Made by a program: the position numbers and the translations under genes. This document shows, piece by piece, positions 42,702 through 51,798 of a stretch of 64,000 bases of DNA. Origin of the DNA: Duganella sp. 1224 (GTDB taxonomy: Bacteria; Pseudomonadota; Gammaproteobacteria; Burkholderiales; Burkholderiaceae_D). The notes beneath the pieces were generated by a model. It was not told the DNA's origin and did not search any database. It was given only the letters and a program-made list of their open reading frames with translations. The stretch is from positions 2,294,001 through 2,358,000 of the forward strand of contig NZ_JACBYS010000001.1 in assembly GCF_013408245.1 (NCBI RefSeq), given 5' to 3'. Each line of letters starts with the position of its first letter. The first letter of the stretch is position 1.

Positions 42702-43997
42702 ATGACCTCTGTACCAGCACAACACGCACTGCCCTCGTACCTCAACGCCGAAGACCTCGGCCCGTGGGGTGTCTACCTGCAGCAAATCGACCGCGTCACC
42801 CCGCACCTCGGTAGCCTGTCGCGCTGGGTCGAAACCCTCAAGCGCCCCAAGCGTATCCTGACCGTCGACGTGCCGATCGAGCGCGATGACGGCACCATCG
42901 CCCACTACGAAGGCTACCGCGTTCAGCACAATATGTCGCGCGGCCCGGGCAAGGGCGGCGTGCGCTTCCACCAGGACGTGACCCTGTCCGAAGTGATGGC
43001 CCTGTCGGCATGGATGACCGTGAAAAACGCGGCCGTCAACGTGCCATACGGCGGCGCCAAGGGCGGCATCCGTGTCGATCCCAAGACCCTGTCGCGTGGT
43101 GAACTGCAGCGCCTGACCCGCCGCTACACCAGCGAAATCAGCCTGATTATCGGCCCTAACAAGGATATCCCGGCGCCGGACGTCAACACCAACGAACAGG
43201 TGATGGCGTGGATGATGGACTCCTACGCCATGATCGAGGGTAACCTGTCGACCGGCGTGGTGACCGGCAAACCGATCTCGCTGGGCGGCTCGCTGGGCCG
43301 GCGCGAGGCGACTGGCCGCGGCGTGTTCGTGGTGGGCCGCGAGGCCGCCGCCAAGCGCGGCGTGGCGATTGCAGGCGCCCGCGTCGCCGTGCAGGGCTTC
43401 GGCAACGTCGGCGGCGTGGCAGCGACCATGTTCGCGGAAGCCGGCGCCAAGGTCATCGCCGTGCAGGACCACACCGGCACCATCGTGCACCAGGGTGGCC
43501 TGGACATCCCTCGCCTGCACAAGCACGTGGCGGAAACCGGCGGCGTCGCCGGCTTCCCTGGCGCCGAAGCGCAACTAACCCGCGACGCTTTCTGGGACGT
43601 GGAATCGGACATCCTGATTCCGGCCGCGCTGGAACAGCAGATTACCGCCGCCAACGCGCCGCGTATTCGCACCAAAATCATCCTGGAAGGCGCCAACGGC
43701 CCGACCACGCCGGAAGCGGACGACATCCTGACCGACAAGGATGTGCTGATCGTTCCCGACGTGCTGGCCAACGCTGGCGGCGTAACCGTGTCATACTTCG
43801 AGTGGGTGCAGGATTTCTCCAGCTTCTTCTGGACGGAAGATGAAATTAATGCACGCCTTACCCGCATCATGCAGGATGCATTCAATGCAGTATGGGCCGT
43901 TGCGCAGGACAAGAAAGTCACGCTGCGAACCGCCACCTTCATCCTCGCTTGCACCCGAGTGCTGCAGGCGCGTGAAGTTCGTGGCCTCTACCCATAA
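42702..43997 (+). CDS. gdhA: Glu/Leu/Phe/Val dehydrogenase (glutamate dehydrogenase)
   Basis: Oxidative deaminase of 431 residues linking glutamate and 2-oxoglutarate. The catalytic region has [13 protein letters not shown], with the active lysine in [14 protein letters not shown]. The nucleotide-binding fold has [11 protein letters not shown]. The substrate-specificity stretch and the C-terminal [15 protein letters not shown] are typical of the hexameric type. The Asp-containing [11 protein letters not shown] after the second strand favours NAD. The ATG at 42702 is preceded by TTGGGAG. A terminator follows, so it is monocistronic. Confidence 0.93.
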   Translation: MTSVPAQHALPSYLNAEDLGPWGVYLQQIDRVTPHLGSLSRWVETLKRPKRILTVDVPIERDDGTIAHYEGYRVQHNMSRGPGKGGVRFHQDVTLSEVMALSAWMTVKNAAVNVPYGGAKGGIRVDPKTLSRGELQRLTRRYTSEISLIIGPNKDIPAPDVNTNEQVMAWMMDSYAMIEGNLSTGVVTGKPISLGGSLGRREATGRGVFVVGREAAAKRGVAIAGARVAVQGFGNVGGVAATMFAEAGAKVIAVQDHTGTIVHQGGLDIPRLHKHVAETGGVAGFPGAEAQLTRDAFWDVESDILIPAALEQQITAANAPRIRTKIILEGANGPTTPEADDILTDKDVLIVPDVLANAGGVTVSYFEWVQDFSSFFWTEDEINARLTRIMQDAFNAVWAVAQDKKVTLRTATFILACTRVLQAREVRGLYP

Positions 43998-44020
43998 TCA
44001 CTGAATCCCCAGCAGTTTTG

Positions 44021-44058
44021 CGCCTGTACCTGCCCTCGCGGCTCGTACGGGCGTTTTT
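44021..44058 (+). terminator. Intrinsic terminator after gdhA
   Basis: The stem CGCCTGTAC..GCC with GGC..GTACGGGCG has one 2-base internal mismatch and a TTTTT run at 44054-44058, between gdhA and the malic enzyme gene. Confidence 0.7.
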
Positions 44059-44082
44059 CGCTTTACAAGGAATAAAGAATAA

Positions 44083-45315
44083 ATGACCACGATTGAACAA
44101 AAGGCACTGGCTTATCACCGCGCCGGCAGCGCCGGCAAGATCGCCATCGAAATCACCAAGAGTGTCAGCACCCAGGAAGACCTGGCGCTGGCGTATTCGC
44201 CGGGCGTGGCCGCGCCCTGCGTCGAGATCAAGCGCGAGCCGGCCAAGGCCTACGAATATACCGCCAAGGGCAACCTGGTGGGCGTCATCACCAACGGCAG
44301 CGCGGTGCTCGGCCTGGGCAACATCGGCGCGCTGGCGGGCAAGCCGGTGATGGAGGGTAAAGTCGTCCTGTTCAAAAAATTCGCCGGCATCGACGCCTTC
44401 GACATCGAGATCGACGAAAGCGATCCGGACAAGCTGGTGGACATCATCGCCGCCCTGCACCCGACCTTCGGCGGCATCAACCTGGAAGACATCAAGGCGC
44501 CGGAGTGCTTCTACATCGAGCGCAAGCTGCGCGAGCGCCTGTCGATTCCGGTGTTCCATGACGACCAGCACGGCACCGCCATCGTGGTCGGCGCCGGCAT
44601 GCTGAACGCGATCGAAATGACCGGCCGCGACATCGCCACCGTCAAAATCGTCTGCTCCGGCGCCGGCGCGGCGGCCATCGCCTGCCTGGAACTGCTGGTG
44701 GACCTGGGCGCGCAGCGCAAGAACATCTACGTGTGCGACAGCAAGGGCGTGCTGTCCACCGCACGCAATCTGGACGGCGAAAAAGCCGCGTGGGCGCAGG
44801 ACACCAGCGCCGTCACGCTGTCGGACGTGATGGAAGACGCGGACGTATTCCTCGGCGTGTCCGGCCCTGGCGTGCTGTCGCAAGCCGATGTGCAGCGCAT
44901 GAAGGCGCAGCCGATCGTCTTCACGCTGGCCAATCCTGAACCGGAACTGCGTCCGGAACTGGTGCGCGAAGTGGCGCCGGACGCCATCATCGCCACCGGC
45001 CGCTCGGACTACCCGAACCAGATCAACAACGCGCTGTGCTTCCCTTACATGTTCCGCGCGGCGCTGGACTCGGGCGCCACCACCATCAACCAGGAAATGA
45101 AGCGCGCCTGCGTGGTGGCGCTGGCCGACATGGCCCGCAGCGACGCCCGCTTCAGCAAGGACTACATCGTCCCCGGCCTGCTGGACCCGCGCCTGCTGAG
45201 CGGTGTGACGCCAAAGATCGCCACCGCCGCTTACCGCAGCGGCGTCGCCCGCAAGCAGCTGGTGGAGCAGGAATACGCCGATGACCTGAAAGACATGGCG
45301 GAGTCGCTGCTGTAA
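44083..45315 (+). CDS. maeB: Malic enzyme, short form without PTA domain
   Basis: Oxidative decarboxylation of malate to pyruvate, 410 residues. Malic domain motifs are [36 protein letters not shown] and [12 protein letters not shown], and the cofactor fold has [16 protein letters not shown]. The protein ends after the cofactor domain; the phosphotransacetylase-like domain of long MaeB enzymes is absent and the stop is genuine, with an unrelated gene adjacent on the other strand. NADP rather than NAD use is inferred from family. An AAGGAATAAAG binding site precedes the ATG. Confidence 0.92.
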   Translation: MTTIEQKALAYHRAGSAGKIAIEITKSVSTQEDLALAYSPGVAAPCVEIKREPAKAYEYTAKGNLVGVITNGSAVLGLGNIGALAGKPVMEGKVVLFKKFAGIDAFDIEIDESDPDKLVDIIAALHPTFGGINLEDIKAPECFYIERKLRERLSIPVFHDDQHGTAIVVGAGMLNAIEMTGRDIATVKIVCSGAGAAAIACLELLVDLGAQRKNIYVCDSKGVLSTARNLDGEKAAWAQDTSAVTLSDVMEDADVFLGVSGPGVLSQADVQRMKAQPIVFTLANPEPELRPELVREVAPDAIIATGRSDYPNQINNALCFPYMFRAALDSGATTINQEMKRACVVALADMARSDARFSKDYIVPGLLDPRLLSGVTPKIATAAYRSGVARKQLVEQEYADDLKDMAESLL

Positions 45316-45762
45316 TCAGTTTTTGGGCGGCCGGATGCCGGTGTACTGCGCGGACACCAGCAGCCACTTGCCGTCCTTGTGCTGGGCCACATAGCCGGCG
45401 CGCATTGCAAAGGTGCGCGCCGCGCTGTCTGTGCCCATGGTGAAGGTCAGGCGGGTGTAGATGACCGCGCTGTCGCCGAACACGCGCACCAGCGGCTCGT
45501 CGATTTTCATTTGCGGGCCGGGGCGCTTCTGCTCCGGCGCGTAGAAGGACAGCATTTTCTCGCGCGGATCGACCTCGCCCACCGGCGAAATCTCCACGTA
45601 GTTTTCGGCCGTGATGGCTTTCAGCGTGGCCTGATCGAAGGTGCTTTGTGCCTCGGCGTGCCGCTTGACCAGCGCCGTCAGTTCCTCCTCCACCGGCGCC
45701 GCCATCGCCGACACCGTACCCGCCACCATCACCACCAAGCATTTCAATACGAATCGCGACAT
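45316..45762 (-). CDS. Exported NTF2/SnoaL-like protein
   Basis: A 148-residue protein with a signal peptide (residues 1-22, ending SAMA-APV) and a cone-shaped NTF2-like fold inferred from VEEELTALVKRHAEAQSTFDQATLKAITAENYVEISPVGEV and the C-terminal YVAQHKDGKWLLVSAQYTGIRPP. Such proteins bind small ligands or act as hydratases or isomerases, but no catalytic set is evident. Its stop abuts the stop of the malic enzyme gene. Confidence 0.75.
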   Translation of the reverse strand: MSRFVLKCLVVMVAGTVSAMAAPVEEELTALVKRHAEAQSTFDQATLKAITAENYVEISPVGEVDPREKMLSFYAPEQKRPGPQMKIDEPLVRVFGDSAVIYTRLTFTMGTDSAARTFAMRAGYVAQHKDGKWLLVSAQYTGIRPPKN

Positions 45763-45860
45763 GGTCGTCCCTTCTTCAGTTTGTGGTTCAATAAATTCCG
45801 CAGTTCCCGCGCATCGGGACCACCGGAGGCAGCATAAAACTCGATCCCTTCAACCAACAC

Positions 45861-46088
45861 CTACAGCACATTGAAATGCCTTCGCAGCAGCCAGCGGCTC
45901 GGTGAGCTGGAAATCAGCTTGCGATCAACGCCTACCGGCATCACAGCCTTCCTCGCCAGCTCGAAGTGTGCCAATCGCTGGCTGGCTTGCACCACCCGCT
46001 CGGGAAAACGCAGCGCGTCGATGTCACGCAGCACTTGGCGCAGCTGGGACTCCGTGTAGCGCAGGTAGTCGGGAGCGTCGTCCGTCAT
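45861..46088 (-). CDS. Small protein of unknown function, 75 aa
   Basis: I do not know the family. The central YLRYTESQLRQVLRDIDALRFPERV follows a pattern (Y-T/S-x-x-x-L-x-x-x-L-x-x-ID...PERV) that occurs at the N-termini of various bacterial membrane proteins, here as a free-standing soluble piece. Its ATG overlaps the glycosyltransferase stop as ATGA, so translation is coupled and a helper role is possible. Confidence 0.6.
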   Translation of the reverse strand: MTDDAPDYLRYTESQLRQVLRDIDALRFPERVVQASQRLAHFELARKAVMPVGVDRKLISSSPSRWLLRRHFNVL

Positions 46089-47341
46089 GATCGCGGCAAC
46101 GCGTCGATCAGCCGCACGGCGGTGGCTACGCCATTTTCCCGCACCATCGCTTGCGCGACCTGTGGCGCCGTCGAACGCATGGCCGGTGTGATGGCGCGCA
46201 GGCGCGCGGCCAGCTGCCTGGCGGTGACGCTGCGGCGATGCAGCGGCTTACCAGCGATGCCGATGCGGCGCAGCTCCCTGCCCCAGTGTTCCTGCTCGTT
46301 GATGTGCGCCACCACCACCGAAGGCTTGCCCGCCAGCGTGGCCGATTGCGTGGTGCCGGCGCCACCGTGATGCACCACCGCCGCGCAGCGCGGAAAAATC
46401 AGGTGATGCGGCGAGGCCGCCACATACAGCACGCGCCCATCGGATTGAAAACCGCACGCCGCCGCGTTGGCGCTCTGGATGATGGCGCGGCAGCCGGCCA
46501 ACCGCGCCGCTTCGGTGAACAGGCGCAAGGTGTCGGTCTGGTAGAGAATATCGCGTGGCGTCCAGCTGCCAAAGCCCATGTAGACCGGCGCCTCGCCAGC
46601 GGCAAGGAAGGCTTCCACCTCATCGGTCAAGCGGCCTTCCATCTGCATGTTCGGCATATCGAGGAAGCCGCACACCTGTATCGACTCCGCCCAATCCGGC
46701 TGACGCTCGCACAACTGCGGACTGACCGCCACCAATGTCAGCCGGTCCGACAGCCAGACCTCGTTGACGAAGTCCTTCACTGGCGGCATGCCCAGGCGCG
46801 CCCTCAAGCGATTGGGATAACGCCCCGCCGCCTTCTGCAAGGCCCAGCGGCTCAGCCACCACAAGAAGCCATGCCCGAACGGCAGTCCGGCCGGATGGCT
46901 GTAAGTACTGGGAATCGCCAGATGCGACAGCAACACGCTGACATACGGCTTGCCCGCATGCGCGGCCGCCACCTGCAGCGGATACATGAAGTAGTGGCCC
47001 ACCAGCAGGTCCGACTCCGCCGCCAGTTCGCGCGCGGCGGCAAACATCGGCTCTTCGGCCGGCAGGAAGGCCGACTCGATCAGCATCGTCATCTGCGTCA
47101 GCGGATTGCGCATGCCAATCGCCGCCTCGCCGATCCGTTCCGCCTCCGCCAGCGAAATCACCGGCGACGCAATCACCCGGGTCCGCACGCCGGACGGCGA
47201 CACCATGCCCTCATAGGCGCCGCTGTCCACGCAGGTCAGCAGCAGCGTGACGTCATGGCCAGCCTGTTGCAAGCCCTCCGCCAACGCCACAAAGGGCCGT
47301 ATATCGCCGTGACTTCCCCAGGTTTGCAAACCAATCTTCAT
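46085..47341 (-). CDS. GT1-family UDP-glycosyltransferase
   Basis: A 418-residue GT-B fold enzyme. The acceptor side starts MKIGLQTWGSHGDIRPFVALAEGL, and the sugar-nucleotide site is the PSPG-like HHLIFPRCAAVVHHGGAGTTQSATLAGKPSVV near residue 315. Members glycosylate lipids, sterols, macrolides or carotenoids; the acceptor here is unknown. The ATG at 47341 begins the conserved motif; an upstream start eight codons earlier lies within an inverted repeat. It is followed by the coupled 75-residue gene and preceded by a chemoreceptor gene on the same strand. Confidence 0.88.
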   Translation of the reverse strand: MKIGLQTWGSHGDIRPFVALAEGLQQAGHDVTLLLTCVDSGAYEGMVSPSGVRTRVIASPVISLAEAERIGEAAIGMRNPLTQMTMLIESAFLPAEEPMFAAARELAAESDLLVGHYFMYPLQVAAAHAGKPYVSVLLSHLAIPSTYSHPAGLPFGHGFLWWLSRWALQKAAGRYPNRLRARLGMPPVKDFVNEVWLSDRLTLVAVSPQLCERQPDWAESIQVCGFLDMPNMQMEGRLTDEVEAFLAAGEAPVYMGFGSWTPRDILYQTDTLRLFTEAARLAGCRAIIQSANAAACGFQSDGRVLYVAASPHHLIFPRCAAVVHHGGAGTTQSATLAGKPSVVVAHINEQEHWGRELRRIGIAGKPLHRRSVTARQLAARLRAITPAMRSTAPQVAQAMVRENGVATAVRLIDALPRS

Positions 47342-47348
47342 GCGGCCA

Positions 47349-47371
47349 CCATAATTTTTTATCAATTATGG
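47349..47371. promoter_or_regulatory. CCATAATT-N7-AATTATGG inverted repeat
   Basis: Perfect 8-bp arms, ending eight bases before the glycosyltransferase start. Its AT-rich sequence stands out in this GC-rich genome. Position fits an operator or a structure covering the translation start. Confidence 0.4.
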
Positions 47372-47401
47372 AATACGCAACCGCCGCATGCAAGCGATTC
47401 G

Positions 47402-49066
47402 TCAGCCTGGCCAGCCGTTGGCGATGCGGCGCACCTCTTCGTCCGGCAGGGGCGCCGCCGGCGGCGCTGCCTTGTTGCGCGCCGCCCGGCCACGCAGCCC
47501 GGTCACGCTGGCCGTGTGCGACTCCAGCTTGAACACGTCCACCACGTGCGCCAGGCTGGTGGCCTGATCCTGCAGTTCCTGTGCCGCCGCCGACGCCTGC
47601 TCCACCAGCGCGGTGTTCTGCTGCGTCATGCTGTCCATCTCGCCGATGGCATTGTTGACCTGCTCGATGCCCGCCGTCTGCTCCATGCTGGCACCGCTGA
47701 TTTCGCCCATGATCTCGGTCACCCGCTTCACGCTGGTCACCACCTGGTGCATGGTCTCGGCGGCCTTGTGCACCTGCTCGGAGCCGGCGCCCACCTTCAC
47801 GACCGAATCATCGATCAGCGCCTTGATCTCCTTGGCGGCGGCGGCCGAACGCTGCGCCAGATTGCGCACCTCGGTCGCTACCACCGCGAAGCCGCGTCCC
47901 TGCTCACCGGCGCGCGCCGCTTCCACGGCAGCGTTCAGCGCCAGGATGTTGGTCTGGAAGGCGATGCCGTCGATGACCGAAATGATGTCCACGATCTTCT
48001 TCGACGACGCGTTAATCGACGCCATGGTCACCGTCACCTGCTCCATCACCTGGCCGCCCTGCTCCGACACATCCGAGGCCGACACCGCCAGCGTGTTCGC
48101 CTGCATCGCGTTATGCGCATTCTGGCGCACGGTGCCGGTCAGCTCCTCCATCGCAGTGGCGACCTTCTCCAGCGACGCCGACTGGTGCTCGGTACGCACC
48201 GACAGATCGCGGTTGCCGCTGGTGATTTCGGAAGACGCCGTGGCAATCAGGTTGGTGCCCTGGCGCACCTGGCCAACGATGGACGACAGGCTCTCGCGCA
48301 TCGCTGCAATGGCGTGCAGCAGGCTGGTTTTGTCGTTGTCCTTGACCTGCACCGCCACCGACAGGTCGCCCTCGGCGATGCGGTTGGCGATGGCGGTGGC
48401 ATAGGTTGGCTCGCCGCCCAGCTGCTTGAGCAGCAATTGCGTGTTCACCCACGCAATCAGCACGCTCACCACCAGCGACAGCACCGCCTGCAGTACGATC
48501 CACAGGAAGGCGTCGTTGGCATGCGCGTCGACGCCGGCGCTGGCCGCATGGGTTTCGTCCTGCGTGGCCTTCAGCACCACGGTGATGTCGGCCACGATCT
48601 GCTTGCGCAGCGGGCTGCATTCATTGGTGAGGAAGGCGGCATAGCCTGGCATATCGCCGGCCTCGCGCAGCTGGCGCGGACGCTTGAGCGCCTCGGCCAT
48701 CTTCAGCAGGCCTTCGCGCACCTTGCCGAAATTGGCGTTGCCCTTGTAGAAAGGCGTCATCTGCTCCAGCGCTGCGAGATAGACGGCCTTCTGTTCATCA
48801 AGCGTGGCCAGCTCCTTGGCCGCCGCGGAAGCATCGGTAAAAATAAAGGCGTTGCGGGCGGCGATGCCGGTTTGGTCCAGCGCTTCGCGCGCCACGTACA
48901 GCGGCTCCAGCTTCTCGCTCATCACGCGCTGCTCGTCGTGAAAAGCCGTGGTAATCGACGACATGCGCACAATCGCAAACGTCGCCATGATCAGCATCAG
49001 CGCGGTCAGCGTACCGAAACTCAACGCCAGCTGCGTACCTATTTTTAGTTTTTTAAACGCTTCCAT
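47402..49066 (-). CDS. Methyl-accepting chemotaxis protein
   Basis: A 554-residue transmembrane chemoreceptor. Membrane segment 1 lies at about 11-30 ([21 protein letters not shown]). A periplasmic four-helix ligand domain follows to about 185, then segment 2 ([19 protein letters not shown]), HAMP to about 265, and the coiled-coil signalling domain with the hairpin tip [34 protein letters not shown]. No CheR-binding pentapeptide ends the protein. The ATG at 49066 is chosen for its AGGAAG binding site; another ATG lies ten codons upstream. Ligand unknown. Confidence 0.93.
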   Translation of the reverse strand: MEAFKKLKIGTQLALSFGTLTALMLIMATFAIVRMSSITTAFHDEQRVMSEKLEPLYVAREALDQTGIAARNAFIFTDASAAAKELATLDEQKAVYLAALEQMTPFYKGNANFGKVREGLLKMAEALKRPRQLREAGDMPGYAAFLTNECSPLRKQIVADITVVLKATQDETHAASAGVDAHANDAFLWIVLQAVLSLVVSVLIAWVNTQLLLKQLGGEPTYATAIANRIAEGDLSVAVQVKDNDKTSLLHAIAAMRESLSSIVGQVRQGTNLIATASSEITSGNRDLSVRTEHQSASLEKVATAMEELTGTVRQNAHNAMQANTLAVSASDVSEQGGQVMEQVTVTMASINASSKKIVDIISVIDGIAFQTNILALNAAVEAARAGEQGRGFAVVATEVRNLAQRSAAAAKEIKALIDDSVVKVGAGSEQVHKAAETMHQVVTSVKRVTEIMGEISGASMEQTAGIEQVNNAIGEMDSMTQQNTALVEQASAAAQELQDQATSLAHVVDVFKLESHTASVTGLRGRAARNKAAPPAAPLPDEEVRRIANGWPG

Positions 49067-49093
49067 CAACTTCCTATTTGTAAAGGACGAACG

Positions 49094-49119
49094 CAAAAAA
49101 CGGCGCGGGTTGCGCCGTT
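49094..49119 (-). terminator. Intrinsic terminator after the amidohydrolase gene
   Basis: On the minus strand AACGGCGC, loop AACCC, GCGCCGTT, then TTTT, located in the 183-bp gap between the amidohydrolase stop and the chemoreceptor start. A second hairpin without a T-run (TCACCTC/GAGGTGA, 49174-49193) lies in the same gap. Confidence 0.85.
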
Positions 49120-49249
49120 AACGTGTCAGATTATCCATTAACGTGACTGTTTGTCCAGAACAAATTCGCAATTTCACCTCTTTCGGGAGGTGACCAGGGG
49201 TTGCGCTTAGTGTAGAGGCCTTAAAACTGCAGCAGCACCGGCGCCTGCG

Positions 49250-50527
49250 CTACTGGCGGATGACGGCGCCGCCCTTCATGACAAACGACACCTTGGTCAG
49301 CTCCGTCGCATCGTCCGCCGCATTGCCGTTGACGGCGATGATGTCCGCGTACTTGCCCACGCTGATGGAACCAACGCGGTCTTTCCAGCCCAGCAGGTCG
49401 GCGGCGTTGATGGTGGCCGCCTGAATCGCCTGCATCGACGTCATGCCGTATTTGACCATGTAGTAGAACTGCCTGGCGTTGTCGCCGTGCGGGTAGACGC
49501 CGGCGTCGGTGCCGAAGGCCATTTTGGCGCCACCCTTGAAGGCCTTGCGGAAGTTATCGCGCTGCAGCTGGCCCACCGCCTTTTCCTTCTCGATCGACTC
49601 CGGCAGCATGCCGGCCTTGGCGCCTTCCTGCAGGATGAAGTCATCGTCGTAGATGTCCATCACCAGGTAGGTGCCGCGCTCTTTGGCCAGCTTGATGCCG
49701 GCATCGTCGATCAGGCTGGCGTGTTCGATCGAATCGACGCCGGCCATGATGGCGTCGTGGATCGCGCTGGTGCCGTGCGCGTGCGCGGCCACCTTGCGAC
49801 CCAGCTTGTGCGCCTCGCTGACGATGGCCTGCATCTCTTCCAGCGTGTACTGCTGCGCGCCCGGCTCGTCGCCCTTGGACAGCACGCCGCCCGAGGCGCA
49901 GATCTTGATCACGTCCGCGCCATACTTGGCCATCTCGCGCACCTTGGCGCGCGCTTCCCATGGGCCGTCCGCCACGCCACGGCCGGTGAAGTTCATATCC
50001 GGCGGCAGCAGGTTCTCGTCGCAGTGGCCGCCCTTGATGCCAATGGCGTAACCGGCGGTGCGCATGCGCGGGCCGATGATGTCGCCGTCATTGATGGCGT
50101 CGCGCAGCGCCACATCGCCAAAGCCGCCGGCGCCGACGTTGCGCACGGTGGTGAAGCCGGCTTCCAGCGTCTTGCGCGCCGAGCGCACGCCGTACAGCGC
50201 GGCGCGGGTGTCGGACACGCCCAGCGAGTTGTAGCCGCTCAGGTAAGGGTCGGCGGTGAGGTGAGTGTGGGCGTCGATCAGGCCTGGCAGCACGGTCTGC
50301 GCCGACAGGTCGATCACCCGGGCGCCGGCCGGCACCTGGGCCGAAGCGCTTGGGCCAACCGCCGTAATGCGCTCGCCGGTGATGACGATGGTCTGGTCCT
50401 TGAGTACCGCGCCGGCCACCACGTCAACCAGTTTGCCGGCGCGGATGACCGTCACCTCGTCAGCGGCAGATACCTGCGCGGCCGCGCCGAGGATGGCGGC
50501 GGAAATCAGAACGTTCTTTATTTTCAT
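49250..50527 (-). CDS. Exported metal-dependent amidohydrolase (prolidase-like)
   Basis: A 425-residue periplasmic enzyme. The signal peptide covers residues 1-21 (ending VSA-ADE). The amidohydrolase barrel carries DAHTHLTAD near residue 88, a carboxylated-lysine candidate in ADVIKICASGG, then VAAHAHG, SIEHAS and FGTDAGVYPHGDN, the full metal-binding set. Such proteins hydrolyse dipeptides such as Xaa-Pro or Xaa-Arg, or related amides. It ends with its own terminator and stands 43 bp from the end of senA, in the same direction, so part of its transcription could come from senA. Confidence 0.88.
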   Translation of the reverse strand: MKIKNVLISAAILGAAAQVSAADEVTVIRAGKLVDVVAGAVLKDQTIVITGERITAVGPSASAQVPAGARVIDLSAQTVLPGLIDAHTHLTADPYLSGYNSLGVSDTRAALYGVRSARKTLEAGFTTVRNVGAGGFGDVALRDAINDGDIIGPRMRTAGYAIGIKGGHCDENLLPPDMNFTGRGVADGPWEARAKVREMAKYGADVIKICASGGVLSKGDEPGAQQYTLEEMQAIVSEAHKLGRKVAAHAHGTSAIHDAIMAGVDSIEHASLIDDAGIKLAKERGTYLVMDIYDDDFILQEGAKAGMLPESIEKEKAVGQLQRDNFRKAFKGGAKMAFGTDAGVYPHGDNARQFYYMVKYGMTSMQAIQAATINAADLLGWKDRVGSISVGKYADIIAVNGNAADDATELTKVSFVMKGGAVIRQ

Positions 50528-50570
50528 GGACGGCGCCCTTTGTTTTTTGGAAAACAAAAAGCATAGCAGA

Positions 50571-51764
50571 CTACCCCGGCCAGGCACAGGTGCGGAAACC
50601 TGCAAAGATGTCGTCACGCTCCGGCATGTAGAAGTTGCGGAATTTGGCCGAACCAAAGCGGGATGGCGTGGCGAACGATGCGCCGCGCAGCACCTGGTGC
50701 GTATGGAACCATGGCTCGGAATATTCAAGATAGCGGTCCGCCTTGAAGTCCGGGTACGGTTCGAACGGCGACGCGGTCCACTCCCACAGCTGGCCCCAGC
50801 GGAACGCCGGGTGGCCCGACAAGGCAGCATACTCCCACTCGGCCTCGGTGGGCAGGCGCCGTCCGGCCCAGGCGCAGTAGGCTTGCGCCTCGTACAAGTT
50901 GACGTGCCGCACCGGCTCCGCGCCGGACAAGGTGGAGAGCTGCCCGAAACGCACGGTGCGCCATTGCGCGCCGTCGCGTTGCCAATAGCGCGGCGCCGAG
51001 CGTTCCTGCCGCATCAGCCAGTCTGCGCCGGCGTCGCTCCAGAACTGGCGCTGCTCGTAGCCGCCGTCGGCGACGAAATCGGCATACTGGGCGTTGGTCA
51101 CCAGCGTGCTGTCCATGCGGAATGGCGCCACGTGGAAGCTGTGCGCCTGGCGCTCGTTGTCGAACACGAAGCCGGCGCCGGCCTTGCTGCCCAACTGGAT
51201 GGTCCCGCCGGGGAAGCCGATGTCGGACGGCGCGAACATCTGCTGGGTTTCGCTCACGGCCTGCATCGGCGCTTGCAGGCCGAGGGTTTGCAGCGTGTAG
51301 AGAAAAGCTTCGCCGTGCATGTCCTCGTGCGCGAGGGCCAGGCGGTAGGGATACAGGGCCTCGTCGGTGTTGGGCTCGCGGGTCAGCTTGTCGAGTACGC
51401 GGTCCAGCACCTCGTGGCAGTAGGTCTTGACACCGCCGGTGCTCGGCAGATCGAGCGTCCAGCGGCTGCGGTGCGGCACGCGGGCGGAGTCGAACCAGTC
51501 GTCGCCCTTGGTCAGCAGGCAGTTGCCGTTGGCGTCGGCCGGATGGCTGGACGCCGCTTCGCGCAGAATGAACCATTCGGCGAACCAGGCGGTGTGGCCC
51601 AGCTCCCACAACGGTGGGTTGATGATGCGCAGCTGCGGCACGCGCGCCGCCACGTCCATGCCGGCGGCGGCAAAACAGTCGAACAGCGACAGCGTATAAT
51701 CCCTCGCATGCTGGAGGGCCTGGGCCATCTGCTGCGATGAGGCGTTCCTGAATGAAGAAGTCAT
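50571..51764 (-). CDS. senA: Selenoneine synthase SenA (EgtB-related)
   Basis: A non-heme iron enzyme that joins hercynine to a selenosugar in selenoneine synthesis. It has 397 residues: an N-terminal DinB-like domain supplying the iron ligands H57 (ELGHTAWF) and H146/H150 (AHEDMHGE), and a C-terminal formylglycine-enzyme-like domain ([12 protein letters not shown], then GQLWEWTASPF and VLRGASFATP). It is related to but clearly different from the EgtB at 57902. The SenA call rests on the divergent SenB gene only 34 bp away, followed by selD, which is the known senABC gene set. The ATG at 51764 gives the family start. TACAAT six bases upstream may make its mRNA leaderless. Confidence 0.88.
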   Translation of the reverse strand: MTSSFRNASSQQMAQALQHARDYTLSLFDCFAAAGMDVAARVPQLRIINPPLWELGHTAWFAEWFILREAASSHPADANGNCLLTKGDDWFDSARVPHRSRWTLDLPSTGGVKTYCHEVLDRVLDKLTREPNTDEALYPYRLALAHEDMHGEAFLYTLQTLGLQAPMQAVSETQQMFAPSDIGFPGGTIQLGSKAGAGFVFDNERQAHSFHVAPFRMDSTLVTNAQYADFVADGGYEQRQFWSDAGADWLMRQERSAPRYWQRDGAQWRTVRFGQLSTLSGAEPVRHVNLYEAQAYCAWAGRRLPTEAEWEYAALSGHPAFRWGQLWEWTASPFEPYPDFKADRYLEYSEPWFHTHQVLRGASFATPSRFGSAKFRNFYMPERDDIFAGFRTCAWPG

Positions 51765-51798
51765 GCGCCGATTGTAACCACTTTCAAGCAAAACACCA

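Noticed and set aside
46151..49048. A 965-codon open frame on the plus strand
   Set aside because: Antisense to the glycosyltransferase and chemoreceptor genes, with shadow composition and no recognisable domain.
49174..49193. TCACCTC/GAGGTGA hairpin as a riboswitch
   Set aside because: Only a simple 7-bp stem between genes with no conserved aptamer features. It is noted beside the terminator.
51695..51700. TATAAT inside senA as the senB promoter
   Set aside because: The -10 is perfect, but no acceptable -35 lies 16-18 bases upstream, so it is mentioned only in the senB entry and not listed as a feature.
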